Source: Nocardioides cremeus
Lineage (GTDB): Bacteria; Actinomycetota; Actinomycetes; Propionibacteriales; Nocardioidaceae
Direction: 5' to 3'
Length of the DNA: 64,000 nt
NCBI RefSeq assembly: GCF_030518195.1
Contig: NZ_JAULSC010000013.1
Location: forward strand, 1 to 64,000
Part shown: one piece after another, positions 7,404 to 15,784 of the stretch
Position numbering within the stretch: position 1 is the first letter of the stretch
Layout: every line of letters begins with the position of its first letter
Program-made: the position numbers and the translations under genes
Notes under the pieces: generated by a model
Seen by the model: the letters and a program-made list of their open reading frames with translations, nothing else
Told to the model about the DNA's origin: nothing
Database searches by the model: none

Positions 7404-8768
7404 TCAGCCGGCCACCGCCCGGCGCACCGCCGCCACCGTGCGGCGTACGTCGTCGTCGGTCGTGGCGGCGTTGGAGACCGAGACCCGCACGACGTCGCGG
7501 TCCTGCCAGCGCGACGGCGACATCCACACCTCGCCCGAGCCGGTCAGCCGCGCGCAGAACTCCTGGGTGCGACCGTCGCCGACGTCGAGGCAGACCTGGG
7601 TGTAGACGACGTCGTTGAGCACCTCGACGCCCGTCACCCCGGCCAGCCCGTCGGCGATGCCGCGGGCCCGCTCGGCCAGCCGGTCGACCTGGGCGGCGAC
7701 GCCGGCGCTGCCCAGCGAGCGCAGCGCCGCCCACACCGGCACGCCGCGCGCACGTCGCGAGAGCTCGGGCACCTTCTCGTAGTGGTTGCCGGGGCCGACG
7801 GCGTCGGGCAGGTAGCTCGCGTGCACGCCCATCGCGCTGCGCACCGCCACCGGGTCGCGCACGACCGCGATGCCGCAGTCGTAGGTGACGTTGAGGGTCT
7901 TGTGGGCGTCGGTCGCCCACGAGTCGGCCGCCTCGACGCCGCGCGCGAGCGGGGCCAGGCGCGGCGAGGCCAGCGCCCACAGCCCGAACGCGCCGTCGAC
8001 GTGCACCCAGGCGCCCCGCTCGTGGGCCGCGGCGACGAGCTCGGGGAACGGGTCGAAGGCCCCCGAGTGCAGGTTGCCCGCCTGCAGGCACACGATCACC
8101 GGCTCCCCGTCGGGTACGTCGGCCAGCGCGGCGTCCAGCGCGGCGGGGTCCATCCGGCCCTGGCCGTCGGCCGCCACCACCCTCGGGGCGCCCAGCCCCA
8201 GGTAGCGCAGCGCCAGGTCGACCGTGTCGTGCCGCTCGGCGCCCACCAGCACGTGCACCCGCGGGGCGCCGGTCAGCCCGTCGCGGTGGACGTCCCACCC
8301 CACGCGGTCGAGCACCGCGAACCGGCCCGCCGCGAGCCCGGTGAAGTTGGCCATCGTCGCGCCCGTCACGAAGCCGACGTCGGCCTCGCTCGGCAGCCCG
8401 AGCAGCTCGAGGATCCAGGCACCGGCCACCTCCTCGAGCGCCGCGACCGTCGGCATCGCGTCGCGCAGGCCGGCGTTCTGGTCCCAGGTGCTCACCAGCC
8501 AGTCGGCGCCCAGCGCGGCCGGGAGGGTGCCGCCCATCACCCAGCCGAAGAACCGGCCCGACTGGATGTTCAGCAGCCCCGGCGGGGCGCCCACGCCGAG
8601 CTCGTCGATGACCGAGACGGGATCGCTGCCCTGCTCGGGCAGCGGGCCCCCGAACGTCGCGAGCATCTCCTCGATGTCGGCGCTCGGCCCCACCCGGTGC
8701 TCGGGGGCGCCGGCCCGCCAGGCCCGGGCGTGCGCCAGGGCGCGGTGCAGGACCTCGTCGTCGGGCAT
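7404..8768 (-). CDS. PLP-dependent group II decarboxylase-like enzyme
   Basis: A 454-residue member of the aromatic-amino-acid/glutamate decarboxylase fold. Visible are the substrate-side HPR-like region (QSGRFFGWVMGGTLPAA), GFVTGATMANFTGL, the cofactor-aspartate strand WVHVDGAFGLWA, and the Schiff-base lysine in ATDAHKTLNVTYDCG. The C-terminal small domain ends with a helix typical of the family. The substrate is unclear; actinobacterial relatives are annotated simply as pyridoxal-dependent decarboxylases or aminotransferase class V. The ATG at 8768 follows a leaderless -10 (TAGTCT) that overlaps the stop codon of the upstream TetR gene. It faces the antiporter gene tail to tail, with 10 bp between. 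Confidence 0.8.
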   Translation of the reverse strand: MPDDEVLHRALAHARAWRAGAPEHRVGPSADIEEMLATFGGPLPEQGSDPVSVIDELGVGAPPGLLNIQSGRFFGWVMGGTLPAALGADWLVSTWDQNAGLRDAMPTVAALEEVAGAWILELLGLPSEADVGFVTGATMANFTGLAAGRFAVLDRVGWDVHRDGLTGAPRVHVLVGAERHDTVDLALRYLGLGAPRVVAADGQGRMDPAALDAALADVPDGEPVIVCLQAGNLHSGAFDPFPELVAAAHERGAWVHVDGAFGLWALASPRLAPLARGVEAADSWATDAHKTLNVTYDCGIAVVRDPVAVRSAMGVHASYLPDAVGPGNHYEKVPELSRRARGVPVWAALRSLGSAGVAAQVDRLAERARGIADGLAGVTGVEVLNDVVYTQVCLDVGDGRTQEFCARLTGSGEVWMSPSRWQDRDVVRVSVSNAATTDDDVRRTVAAVRRAVAG

Positions 8769-8774
8769 CTCGAC

Positions 8775-8780
8775 AGACTA
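8775..8780 (-). promoter_or_regulatory. -10 box for leaderless decarboxylase transcript
   Basis: TAGTCT on the minus strand, six bases before the ATG at 8768. Its first three bases are the TAG stop codon of the TetR gene, so the decarboxylase could be expressed separately from the regulator. Confidence 0.45.
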
Positions 8781-9425
8781 GGACCCCTCGAGCCTCGCCG
8801 CGAGCCCGTCGAGCAGCAGCTCCAGCCCGACCTCGAACTCGTCGCCGAAGTCGTAGCCCGGCTGCAGCGCGTGCTCGAGAGTGAACTCGCGGAAGTACGG
8901 CAGCTGGCCCTCGGGCAGGGCGGTGAGGATCTGCTCCCCCAGCTCGGCGAGGTCCTGCTCGCCGTCGAAGGCCAGGCTGAGCTCCTGGACCAGGAAGCCG
9001 TAGAGGTGCGCGTCGAGGACGGCGAAGGCGTGCCCGGTCAGGGCCAGCGAGAAGCCGGCCTCGCGCAGGCAGCCGAGCACCGCGTCGTGGTGGCGCAGGG
9101 TCTCGAAGCCGGCGTTGCGGCGCGAGTCCATCATGCCCACCGCCCACGGGTGCTTCTTCAGCACCGCGCGCGCCGAGTGGTGGCGCGCGCGCATCTCCCC
9201 GCGCCAGGCTCCCCCGACCTCGGGGGCGTGGAACTCCGCGAAGACCGCGTCGACCATGCCGTCGAGCAGGTCCTCCTTGTTGGCCACGTGGTGGTAGAGC
9301 GACATCGCCTCCACCCCCAGGCGCTTGCCCACCGAGCGCATCGACAGGGCGGCCACGCCCTCGGCGTCGGCGACCCCGACCGCCGCCGCCACGATGCTCG
9401 CCCGTGTCAGGCCGCTCCTGCCCAT
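8778..9425 (-). CDS. TetR/AcrR family transcriptional regulator
   Basis: A 215-residue repressor. The N-terminal helix-turn-helix is clear (SMRSVGKRLGVEAMSLYHHV, followed by KEDLLDGM), and the rest is an all-helical ligand/dimerisation domain of TetR_C type. The ATG at 9425 is preferred over the in-frame ATG at 9437 because GGAGG sits five bases before it. It is divergent from the MDR oxidoreductase, and the shared intergenic region holds two identical 13-bp palindromes that are its likely operators, implying autoregulation and control of the oxidoreductase. The ligand is unknown. Confidence 0.87.
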   Translation of the reverse strand: MGRSGLTRASIVAAAVGVADAEGVAALSMRSVGKRLGVEAMSLYHHVANKEDLLDGMVDAVFAEFHAPEVGGAWRGEMRARHHSARAVLKKHPWAVGMMDSRRNAGFETLRHHDAVLGCLREAGFSLALTGHAFAVLDAHLYGFLVQELSLAFDGEQDLAELGEQILTALPEGQLPYFREFTLEHALQPGYDFGDEFEVGLELLLDGLAARLEGS

Positions 9426-9460
9426 CCGTGCCTCCATACCCGATCTGGTCGTTGACTGAC

Positions 9461-9473
9461 CTTACGCCGTAAG
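9461..9473. promoter_or_regulatory. TetR-type operator, copy 1
   Basis: CTTACGCCGTAAG is a perfect 6-1-6 palindrome preceded by AC. It lies 36 bp upstream of the TetR start at 9425 and matches copy 2 at 9494-9506 in every base except the centre. Confidence 0.7.
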
Positions 9474-9493
9474 CCTACCGTGGGAATCGTAAC

Positions 9494-9506
9494 CTTACGA
9501 CGTAAG
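9494..9506. promoter_or_regulatory. TetR-type operator, copy 2
   Basis: CTTACGACGTAAG is a perfect 6-1-6 palindrome, also preceded by AC. Its centre is 33 bp from that of copy 1, about three helical turns, so two repressor dimers would bind the same DNA face. It is 11 bp from the first ATG of the oxidoreductase. Confidence 0.7.
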
Positions 9507-9517
9507 AAACGGAGACC

Positions 9518-10486
9518 ATGATGCGTGCGATCACGCAGCACCGCTACGGCGGCACCGAGACCCTGCAGCTCACCGAGATCGACACCCCCACCCCCGGGCC
9601 CGGCGAGGTGCTCGTGCGGGTCAGGGCCGCGGGTGTCGACCGCGGCACCTGGCACCTGATGGCCGGGCGGCCCTACGCCGTGCGCCTGGCCTTCGGGCTG
9701 CGCCGCCCCAAGCTCCCCGTCGTGGGCCGCGACGTCGCCGGTGTCGTCGACCGGGTCGGCGACGGGGTGACCTCGTTCGCGATCGGCGACGAGGTGATCG
9801 GCACCGCCGACGGCTCGTACGCCGATTTCGCGGTCGTCCCCGTCACCCGCCTGGCCCGCAAGCCCACCAGCCTCTCCTTCGAGGAGGCGGCCACCCTGCC
9901 GATCTCCGGCGGCACCGCCCTCCAGGCCGTCCGCCGCGCCGGCGTCGAGGCGGGCGACCGGGTGCTGGTGATCGGCGCCTCCGGCGGAGTCGGGTCGTAC
10001 GCCGTGCAGGTCGCCGCGGCGCTCGGCGCCGAGGTCACCGGGGTGGCCAGCGGCGCCAAGGCCGACCTGGTGCGCTCGCTGGGTGCCACCGACGTCATCG
10101 ACCACACCCGCGAGGAGATCGACGCGTCCGGCCGGCGCTGGGACGTCATCATCGACCTCGCCGGCCTGCGTCGCCTCTCACTGCTGCGCCGCTGCCTGGC
10201 CCCCGACGGCACGCTCGTGATCGCCGGCGGCGAGGGCGGCGACCGCTGGCTCGGCGGCACCCACCGCCAGCTCGGCGCCATGGCGCTCTCCCCCTTCGTC
10301 CGCCAGCGCCTGACCCCGCTGCTGAGCAAAGAGACCGCCGCCGACTTCGCCACGCTCGCCGACATGGCCGACCGGGGCGAGCTGCGGCCGGTGCTGGAGC
10401 GCACCTACGCCCTGGAGGAGGCCGCCAAGGCGATCGACCACCTGGTCGAGGGCCACGTGCGCGGCAAGATCGTGGTGGTCCCGTGA
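9518..10486 (+). CDS. MDR family NAD(P)-dependent alcohol dehydrogenase / quinone oxidoreductase
   Basis: A 322-residue medium-chain dehydrogenase/reductase without the catalytic zinc cysteine and structural-zinc lobe of classical ADHs, so it belongs to the zeta-crystallin/quinone reductase side. The N-terminal GroES-like domain contains PGPGEVLVRVRAAGVDRGTW and GRDVAGVVDRVG; the Rossmann dinucleotide motif is VLVIGASGGVGSYAVQVA (about residues 148-165). Two consecutive ATGs (9518 and 9521) follow GGAGA; the second has better spacing. Probably repressed by the divergent TetR regulator through the two operators between them. The reducible substrate is unknown. Confidence 0.87.
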   Translation: MMRAITQHRYGGTETLQLTEIDTPTPGPGEVLVRVRAAGVDRGTWHLMAGRPYAVRLAFGLRRPKLPVVGRDVAGVVDRVGDGVTSFAIGDEVIGTADGSYADFAVVPVTRLARKPTSLSFEEAATLPISGGTALQAVRRAGVEAGDRVLVIGASGGVGSYAVQVAAALGAEVTGVASGAKADLVRSLGATDVIDHTREEIDASGRRWDVIIDLAGLRRLSLLRRCLAPDGTLVIAGGEGGDRWLGGTHRQLGAMALSPFVRQRLTPLLSKETAADFATLADMADRGELRPVLERTYALEEAAKAIDHLVEGHVRGKIVVVP

Positions 10487-11226
10487 GCGCCGCGACCACG
10501 GCGCCGCGCACCTCGGCGCGCACCGCCGCCGGCTGGGCCGCCGTCTCCTACGCGCTGCTCTTCGTGCTGGCGATCTTCGCCAACTTCATCGCGCTGGGCC
10601 AGGTGCTCGACCCCGCCGACGCTCCCGCCACGGCCGCGGCCCTGGTCGAGCACGAGACGTCGATGAGGCTGGGGGCGGCCGCCTTCCTGGCGATCTTCCT
10701 GCTCGACGTGGTCATCGCCTGGGCGCTGCTCGTGCTGCTGCGCGCGGTCCAGCCCGACCTGGCGCTGCTCGCGGCGTGGTTCCGGCTGACCTACACGGTG
10801 CTGCTCGGCGCGTCGATGGTGGCGCTCTTCGTGGCCCTCGAGCTGGTCGAGACCCCCGGAGCCGCGGACAGCTCGGTGCTGCTGGCCCTGCAGTCCTTCG
10901 ACTTCCTGTGGGTCGTGGGGCTCTCGGCCTTCGGCGTGCACCTGGTGCTCGTCGGGCTCCTGCTGCTGCGGGCCACCGGCGCCCCACGCCTGCTGGGGTG
11001 GCTGCTGGTGCTCGCGGGAGCGGCGTACGCCACCGACACCGTCGCGCACCTGCTGCTCAGCGACTACGAGGCGTACGCCGACCTGATGCTGGCGGTCGTC
11101 GCGGTGCCCTCGGTGGTCGCCGAGCTGTGGTTCACGGTGTGGCTGGCACTGGTCGCGACCGGCCGGCGCGCGGCGCCGACCGCTCGCGGGACCGCTCTCG
11201 ACGAGCGGGTGCTGCAGCCGTCCTGA
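10483..11226 (+). CDS. DUF4386-type integral membrane protein
   Basis: A 247-residue protein with six or seven predicted hydrophobic helices (for example SYALLFVLAIFANFIAL and FLAIFLLDVVIAWALLVLL), matching the layout of DUF4386 proteins, whose function is not established. The GTG start overlaps the oxidoreductase stop by four bases (GTGA), so the two are translationally coupled and probably share the TetR-controlled promoter. The stop codon lies inside a long hairpin (11218-11274) that likely ends the transcript. Confidence 0.75.
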   Translation: MSAATTAPRTSARTAAGWAAVSYALLFVLAIFANFIALGQVLDPADAPATAAALVEHETSMRLGAAAFLAIFLLDVVIAWALLVLLRAVQPDLALLAAWFRLTYTVLLGASMVALFVALELVETPGAADSSVLLALQSFDFLWVVGLSAFGVHLVLVGLLLLRATGAPRLLGWLLVLAGAAYATDTVAHLLLSDYEAYADLMLAVVAVPSVVAELWFTVWLALVATGRRAAPTARGTALDERVLQPS

Positions 11227-11274
11227 CGACCCGAACGCCGCCGTCGGCGTGTCGCGTGAGGGTCGTCAGGACGG
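11218..11274. terminator. bidirectional terminator-like hairpin between convergent genes
   Basis: A perfect 15-bp stem (11218-11232 with 11260-11274, core CCTGACGACCC) encloses a 27-nt loop that itself holds a 6-bp stem (ACGCCG/CGGCGT, 11235-11250). It includes the TGA of the DUF4386 gene and sits between convergent genes. No U-tract is seen, as is usual in high-GC actinobacteria. Confidence 0.6.
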
Positions 11275-11293
11275 TCTGCCGGCCTGATTCACT

Positions 11294-11581
11294 TCAGCCA
11301 CGAACGACGTCGAGCCGCACGGTCACGACCTCACCGTGCTCGACCCCGGCCGCCCGGCGTACCGCGGCCTTGAGCGGCACCAGGTAGCGACCGTCCTTGG
11401 GGAAGAGTGCGGTGCGGAACTCGACGTCGCCCAGACGGGCCAGCACCGGGACCTGGCCCCAGTACTCCACGCCCCTGGCCGCCTCCTTGAGGTCCTCGGA
11501 GTCCTCGTCGGAGACCTGCACGAAGTAGAACGGCGCAGGACCGCGCCACTCCACCACGGGGCCCTCGAGCTCGAACTGCAC
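11294..11581 (-). CDS. DUF1905 domain protein
   Basis: A 95-residue beta-barrel-type protein. The signature features of DUF1905 are present: a short opening strand (FELEGPVVEW), PAPFYFVQV, then the block GQVPVLARLGDVEFRTALFPKDGRYLVPLKAAVR and the closing GEVVTVRLDVV. Function is not established for the family. It begins with GTG at 11581, 15 bp after the LpdA-like gene, and is probably its operon partner. Confidence 0.82.
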   Translation of the reverse strand: MQFELEGPVVEWRGPAPFYFVQVSDEDSEDLKEAARGVEYWGQVPVLARLGDVEFRTALFPKDGRYLVPLKAAVRRAAGVEHGEVVTVRLDVVRG

Positions 11582-11596
11582 CCGAGGACCCGCGAC

Positions 11597-12991
11597 TCAG
11601 ACCCGGTGCAGCCGGCGGGCGGCCTCGGCGATGGAACCGCTCATCGAGGGGTAGACGGTGAAGGTCTGGGCCAGCTGGTCGGCGGTGATCGACTCGGCGA
11701 CCGCGAGGGCCACCGGGTGGATCAGCTCGCTGGCCCGGGGGCCCACCACGACGCCACCGACGACGATGCCGGTGCCGGGGCGGCAGAAGAGCTTGACGAA
11801 ACCGTCGCGCACGCCCTGCATCTTGGCCCGCGGGTTGCCGCCGAGCGGCAGCATCACGACCTCGGCCTGGATCTCGCCGGCGTCGACGGCCTGCTGCGAC
11901 CAGCCCACGGTGGCGATCTCGGGAGCGGTGAAGACGTTGGAGGAGACCTTCTTGAGGTCCAGCGGGTGCACGGTGTCGCCGAGGAAGTGCCACATCGCGA
12001 TCCGGCCCTGCATCGCGGCCACGGAGGCGAGCATGAGCACACCGGTGCAGTCGCCGGCGGCGTACACGCCTCGGGCGGAGGTGCGCGAGACCCGGTCGAC
12101 GTTGACGAAGCCACCGTCCTTGAGCACCACCCCGGACTCCTCGAGGCCCAGGTCGGCGGTGTTGGGCACCGAGCCGAGCGCGAGGATGCAGTGCGAGCCC
12201 TGCACGGTGCGCCCGTCGGTGAGGGTGACCGTGACGACGTCGCCGTCGCGGGTCACCGACTCCATCCGCGACTTCGAGAGCACCTTCATGCCGCGGCGCT
12301 CGGAGACCTCCTGCAGCACCAGCGAGGCGTCGGCGTCCTCGCCGGGCAGCACCCGGTCGCGCGAGGAGACCAGGGTGACCGGCACGCCGAGGGCCAGGTA
12401 GGCGCTGGCGAACTCGGCTCCGGTGACACCGGAGCCGACCACGATCAGCTCGGTGGGCAGCTCGTCGAGGTCGTAGACCTGGTCCCACGACAGGATCCGC
12501 TCGCCGTCGGGCTGCGCGGTGGGCAGCACCCGCGGGGAGGCGCCGGTGGCGATGAGCACCGCGTCGGCCTCGAGCGTCGACTCGGCGCCGTCGGCGTCGG
12601 TGACCACGACCCGGCCGGGCCCGTCGAGGCGGCCGCGGCCCACGACCAGCTCGACCCCGTCGCGCTCCAGGCGCCGGCGGATGTCGCCGGACTGGTCGGC
12701 GGCCAGCTGCTTGACCCGCCGGTTGACCCGGCCGAGGTCGACCTTGATGGCCGTCGCGGCGTCGCCCTGCGGGTCGTTGAAGGTGATCCCGAGCTCGGCG
12801 GCCTCGGCCACCTCGCTCATCACCTCGCTGGTGGCGATGAGCGTCTTGCTCGGCACGCAGTCGGTCAGCACGGCCGAGCCGCCCAGACCGTCGCTGTCGA
12901 CGATGGTCACCTCGGCCCCGAGCTGGGCGGCCACGTGCGCCGCCTCGTACCCGCCGGGGCCTCCCCCGACGATGACGACCTTGTCGCTCAT
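11597..12991 (-). CDS. NAD(P)H:quinone dehydrogenase of the LpdA flavoprotein type
   Basis: A 464-residue FAD-dependent pyridine nucleotide-disulfide reductase fold protein. The FAD motif is GGGPGGYEAAHVAAQLG and the NAD(P) motif is VVGSGVTGAEFASAYLALG. The redox-disulfide segment reads GGSAVLTDCVPSKTL: the first cysteine of the usual CxxxxC is replaced by Ala, leaving one Cys. This is the pattern of M. tuberculosis LpdA (Rv3303c), a quinone reductase rather than a lipoamide dehydrogenase. It starts at an ATG preceded by GGAAGGA. The true lpd lies just upstream on the same strand (27 bp gap), so both may be co-transcribed. Confidence 0.87.
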   Translation of the reverse strand: MSDKVVIVGGGPGGYEAAHVAAQLGAEVTIVDSDGLGGSAVLTDCVPSKTLIATSEVMSEVAEAAELGITFNDPQGDAATAIKVDLGRVNRRVKQLAADQSGDIRRRLERDGVELVVGRGRLDGPGRVVVTDADGAESTLEADAVLIATGASPRVLPTAQPDGERILSWDQVYDLDELPTELIVVGSGVTGAEFASAYLALGVPVTLVSSRDRVLPGEDADASLVLQEVSERRGMKVLSKSRMESVTRDGDVVTVTLTDGRTVQGSHCILALGSVPNTADLGLEESGVVLKDGGFVNVDRVSRTSARGVYAAGDCTGVLMLASVAAMQGRIAMWHFLGDTVHPLDLKKVSSNVFTAPEIATVGWSQQAVDAGEIQAEVVMLPLGGNPRAKMQGVRDGFVKLFCRPGTGIVVGGVVVGPRASELIHPVALAVAESITADQLAQTFTVYPSMSGSIAEAARRLHRV

Positions 12992-13018
12992 CTGTTCCTT
13001 CCGTGCGTTGCTGGTGTC

Positions 13019-14422
13019 TCAGAGGTTGATCATGTGGCCGGCGATCCCCTCGACGGCCTCCTTCATCGCCTCCGACAGGGTCGGGTGCGCGAAGACGTTG
13101 CGGGCGACCTCGTCGGCGGTGAGGTCCCATTTCTGCGCCAGCGTCAGCGCCGGCAGCAGCTCGGTGACCTCGGGGCCGATCATGTGGGCGCCGATGATCT
13201 CGTTGTGCTCGGCGTCGGCGACGATCTTGACGAAGCCGACGCCCTCGGCCATGCCGCGGGCCTTGCCGTTGGCGGAGAAGGGGAACTGCGAGGTCTTGAC
13301 GTCGTAGCCCTTCTCCTTGGCCTGCTCCTCGGAGTAGCCGAAGGAGGCGATCTGGGGCTGGCAGAAGGTGGCGCGCGGGATCATGTCGAAGTCGATCTCG
13401 ACGGTCTCGGCGCCGGCGATCGTCTCGGCGGCGATGACGCCCATCGACTCGGCGGTGTGGGCCAGCATCAGCTTGCCGGTGACGTCACCGATCGCCCAGA
13501 CGCCGTCGACGTTGGTGCGCCCGCGGGCGTCGACCGCGATCGCGCCGCGCTCGGTCAGCTCGACGCCGGTGGCGTCGAGGCCGAAGCCCTCGACGCGCGG
13601 GGCGAAGCCGATGGCCTGCATCACCTTGTCGGCCTCGAGCACCTGCTCCTGGCCGTCCTTGGTGACGGTGACCTTCACCTTCTCGCCGGAGTCGTCGATC
13701 TTCTCAACCTTGGTCGAGAGCATCACGTCGACACCGAGCTTCTTGTACTGCTTGAGCAGCTCCTTGGACACGTCGGCGTCCTCGGTGGGCACCATCCGGT
13801 CGAGGAACTCGACGATGGTGACCTTCACGCCGAAGTTGACCATCACGTAGGCGAACTCGACGCCGATGGCACCGGAGCCGGCGATGATGATCGAGCCGGG
13901 CAGCTGGTCGGTGAGGATCTGCTCCTCGTAGGTGACCACGCGCTCGCTGAGCTCGGTGCCCGGGATCAGCCGGGTCTTGGCGCCCGTGGCGATGATCAGG
14001 TCGTCGCAGGTGTGGGAGGTGACCTCCCCGTCGGCGCCCTTGACGTCGATGCCGTGCTTGCCGTCCTTGGTGCCGGTCAGGGTGCCCCAGCCGTCGACCT
14101 CGGTGATCTTGTTCTTCTTCATCAGGTAGTGCACGCCCTTGGCGCTGGCCTCGGCGACCTTGCGGCTGCGCGCGTGGGTCGGGCCGAAGGCCATCGTGGC
14201 GTCGCCCTCGATGCCGAAGGTCTTCTTCTCGTGGGTGATCAGGTGGGAGATCTCGGCGTTGCGCAGCAGGGCCTTGGAGGGGATGCAGCCGACGTTGAGG
14301 CACACACCGCCCCAGTACTTCTCCTCCACGACCGCCACCGACTTGCCGAGCTGAGCCGCCCGGATCGCCGCGACGTAGCCACCAGGGCCGGCACCAAGAA
14401 CGAGAACATCGAAGTGGGTCAC
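13019..14422 (-). CDS. lpd: dihydrolipoyl dehydrogenase (E3)
   Basis: A 467-residue FAD enzyme re-oxidising dihydrolipoamide in pyruvate and 2-oxoglutarate dehydrogenase complexes. It opens with [18 protein letters not shown], has the intact redox disulfide [16 protein letters not shown] and the second dinucleotide fold [17 protein letters not shown], and ends with the dimer-interface catalytic [12 protein letters not shown]. The GTG at 14422 is chosen over the upstream GTGs because M. tuberculosis LpdC starts the same way and TAGGGT lies seven bases before it (leaderless). The divergent gamma-glutamylcyclotransferase gene begins 46 bp away. Confidence 0.95.
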   Translation of the reverse strand: MTHFDVLVLGAGPGGYVAAIRAAQLGKSVAVVEEKYWGGVCLNVGCIPSKALLRNAEISHLITHEKKTFGIEGDATMAFGPTHARSRKVAEASAKGVHYLMKKNKITEVDGWGTLTGTKDGKHGIDVKGADGEVTSHTCDDLIIATGAKTRLIPGTELSERVVTYEEQILTDQLPGSIIIAGSGAIGVEFAYVMVNFGVKVTIVEFLDRMVPTEDADVSKELLKQYKKLGVDVMLSTKVEKIDDSGEKVKVTVTKDGQEQVLEADKVMQAIGFAPRVEGFGLDATGVELTERGAIAVDARGRTNVDGVWAIGDVTGKLMLAHTAESMGVIAAETIAGAETVEIDFDMIPRATFCQPQIASFGYSEEQAKEKGYDVKTSQFPFSANGKARGMAEGVGFVKIVADAEHNEIIGAHMIGPEVTELLPALTLAQKWDLTADEVARNVFAHPTLSEAMKEAVEGIAGHMINL

Positions 14423-14429
14423 GCCCACC

Positions 14430-14435
14430 ACCCTA
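14430..14435 (-). promoter_or_regulatory. -10 box for leaderless lpd
   Basis: TAGGGT on the minus strand ends seven bases before the GTG at 14422. Confidence 0.5.
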
Positions 14436-14454
14436 ATGCCGACGCCCGACGGTC

Positions 14455-14460
14455 TAACCT
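14455..14460 (+). promoter_or_regulatory. -10 box for leaderless gamma-glutamylcyclotransferase gene
   Basis: TAACCT ends eight bases before the GTG at 14469. With the minus-strand -10 at 14430-14435 it forms a compact divergent promoter pair only 46 bp wide. Confidence 0.45.
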
Positions 14461-14468
14461 TCGGTGTC

Positions 14469-14921
14469 GTGAGCCTCTACGCCGCCTACGGCACCAACCT
14501 CGATCCGGCCCGCATGGGCGAGCGCTGCCCGCACTCGCCGCTGCGCACCACCGGCTGGCTCGCCGGCTGGCGGCTGACCTTCGGCGGCGAGGAGCACGGC
14601 TGGGACGGCGCCCTGCCGACGCTGGTGCAGGACCCCTTCGAGCAGGTCTTCGTCGCGCTCTACGACGTCACCCCCGAGGACGCCAAGCTGCTGGACGAGC
14701 TGGAGTCGGCCGACTCCGGGCTCTACCGCAAGACCAAGGTGCGCGTCTCGACGATGAACGGCGAGGAGGTCGCCTGGACCTACGTCCTCGACGCCTACGA
14801 GGGCGGGCTGCCCTCGGCGCTGCACCTGGGGGTCCTGGCCGACGCCGCGGAGGCCGCCGCCGCCCCCGACGACTACGTCGCCGCGCTGCGCCGCCGGCCG
14901 TGTCGCTCGACCGGCCTCTGA
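14469..14921 (+). CDS. gamma-glutamylcyclotransferase (AIG2-like) family protein
   Basis: A 150-residue protein of the gamma-glutamyl cyclotransferase fold. The substrate loop YAAYGTNLD at residues 3-11 matches the family YGSN signature. An aromatic/Gly-rich strand (WRLTFGGEE) and [22 protein letters not shown] follow, containing the catalytic-type Glu region. The likely activity is release of 5-oxoproline from gamma-glutamyl compounds, but actinobacterial members are not well characterised. The stop codon is part of an exact 14-bp tandem duplication (14913-14940). Confidence 0.8.
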   Translation: MSLYAAYGTNLDPARMGERCPHSPLRTTGWLAGWRLTFGGEEHGWDGALPTLVQDPFEQVFVALYDVTPEDAKLLDELESADSGLYRKTKVRVSTMNGEEVAWTYVLDAYEGGLPSALHLGVLADAAEAAAAPDDYVAALRRRPCRSTGL

Positions 14922-14940
14922 CGACGGGCCTCTGACGACG
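14913..14940. repeat. exact 14-bp tandem duplication at a gene end
   Basis: GGCCTCTGACGACG occurs twice head to tail. The first copy carries the TGA that ends the upstream gene; the second adds a spare in-frame-independent TGA before punA. It looks like replication slippage. Confidence 0.9.
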
Positions 14941-14955
14941 GGGGCGCGCAGCGTC

Positions 14956-14961
14956 TAGGCT
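14956..14961 (+). promoter_or_regulatory. -10 box for leaderless punA
   Basis: TAGGCT ends six bases before the GTG at 14968 and no ribosome binding site is present. Confidence 0.55.
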
Positions 14962-14967
14962 CACGGC

Positions 14968-15783
14968 GTGAACCACAGCGACACGCCCACCGACACGCCG
15001 TACGCCCTCGCAGAGGCGGCCGCCCGACGCCTCGCCGAGCTGACCGGGATCGAGCGCCACGACGTCGCCCTCGTGCTCGGCTCGGGCTGGCTGCCCGCGG
15101 TCGACGCGCTCGGCGAGGCGACCGCCGAGATCGAGACCACCGACCTGCCGGGCTTCAGCGCCGCGGCGGTGGCCGGGCACTCCGGCAAGATCCGCTCGGT
15201 GCGCTCGGGCGAGCGCAACCTGCTGGTCTTCCTCTCCCGCACCCACTACTACGAGGGCCGCGGCGTCGCCGCCGTGGTGCACCCGGTGCGTACGGCGGCC
15301 GCGGCCGGCTGCGCGACCATCGTGCTGACCAACGGCTGCGGCGGCCTCAACGAGGCCTGGACGCCCGGCACGCCGGTCCTCATCAAGGACCACCTCAACC
15401 TCACCGGGCGCTCCCCCATCGTCGGCGCGAACTTCGTCGACCTGACCGACCTCTACTCCTCGCGGCTGCGAGCGCTGTGCAAGGAGGTCGACGAGACCCT
15501 CGACGAGGGCGTCTACGCCCAGTTCCCCGGACCGCACTACGAGACCCCGGCCGAGGTGCGGATGGCCGGCGTGCTCGGCGCCGACCTGGTCGGGATGTCG
15601 ACCACCCTCGAGGCGATCGCGGCCCGCGAGGCCGGCATGGAGGTCCTGGGCATCAGCCTGGTGACCAACCTGGCGGCCGGCATCAGCGACCAGCCCCTGG
15701 ACCACCAGGAGGTCATCGAGGCCGGTCGGGCCGCGGCGGAGCGGATGGGCAACCTGCTGGGCCGACTCGTCCCGCGGGTCTGA
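14968..15783 (+). CDS. punA: purine-nucleoside phosphorylase
   Basis: A 271-residue trimeric-type PNP (family PNP/MTAP) that splits purine ribo- and deoxyribonucleosides with phosphate into base and (deoxy)ribose-1-phosphate. Motifs: VLGSGWLPAVD phosphate loop, AGHSGK, RTHYYEG, TNGCGGLNE, GPHYETPAEVRM and VGMSTTLEA, then the base-binding TNLAAG. Next to it are a TetR regulator (1 bp gap) and the phosphosugar mutase, as in the deoD-pmmB pair of M. tuberculosis (Rv3307-Rv3308). Confidence 0.95.
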   Translation: MNHSDTPTDTPYALAEAAARRLAELTGIERHDVALVLGSGWLPAVDALGEATAEIETTDLPGFSAAAVAGHSGKIRSVRSGERNLLVFLSRTHYYEGRGVAAVVHPVRTAAAAGCATIVLTNGCGGLNEAWTPGTPVLIKDHLNLTGRSPIVGANFVDLTDLYSSRLRALCKEVDETLDEGVYAQFPGPHYETPAEVRMAGVLGADLVGMSTTLEAIAAREAGMEVLGISLVTNLAAGISDQPLDHQEVIEAGRAAAERMGNLLGRLVPRV

Positions 15784-15784
15784 G

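Noticed and set aside
11336-14935. 1199-codon plus-strand open frame opposite the two flavoprotein reductases
   Set aside because: Shadow of DUF1905, LpdA-like and lpd genes; no recognisable domain and spans three real genes.
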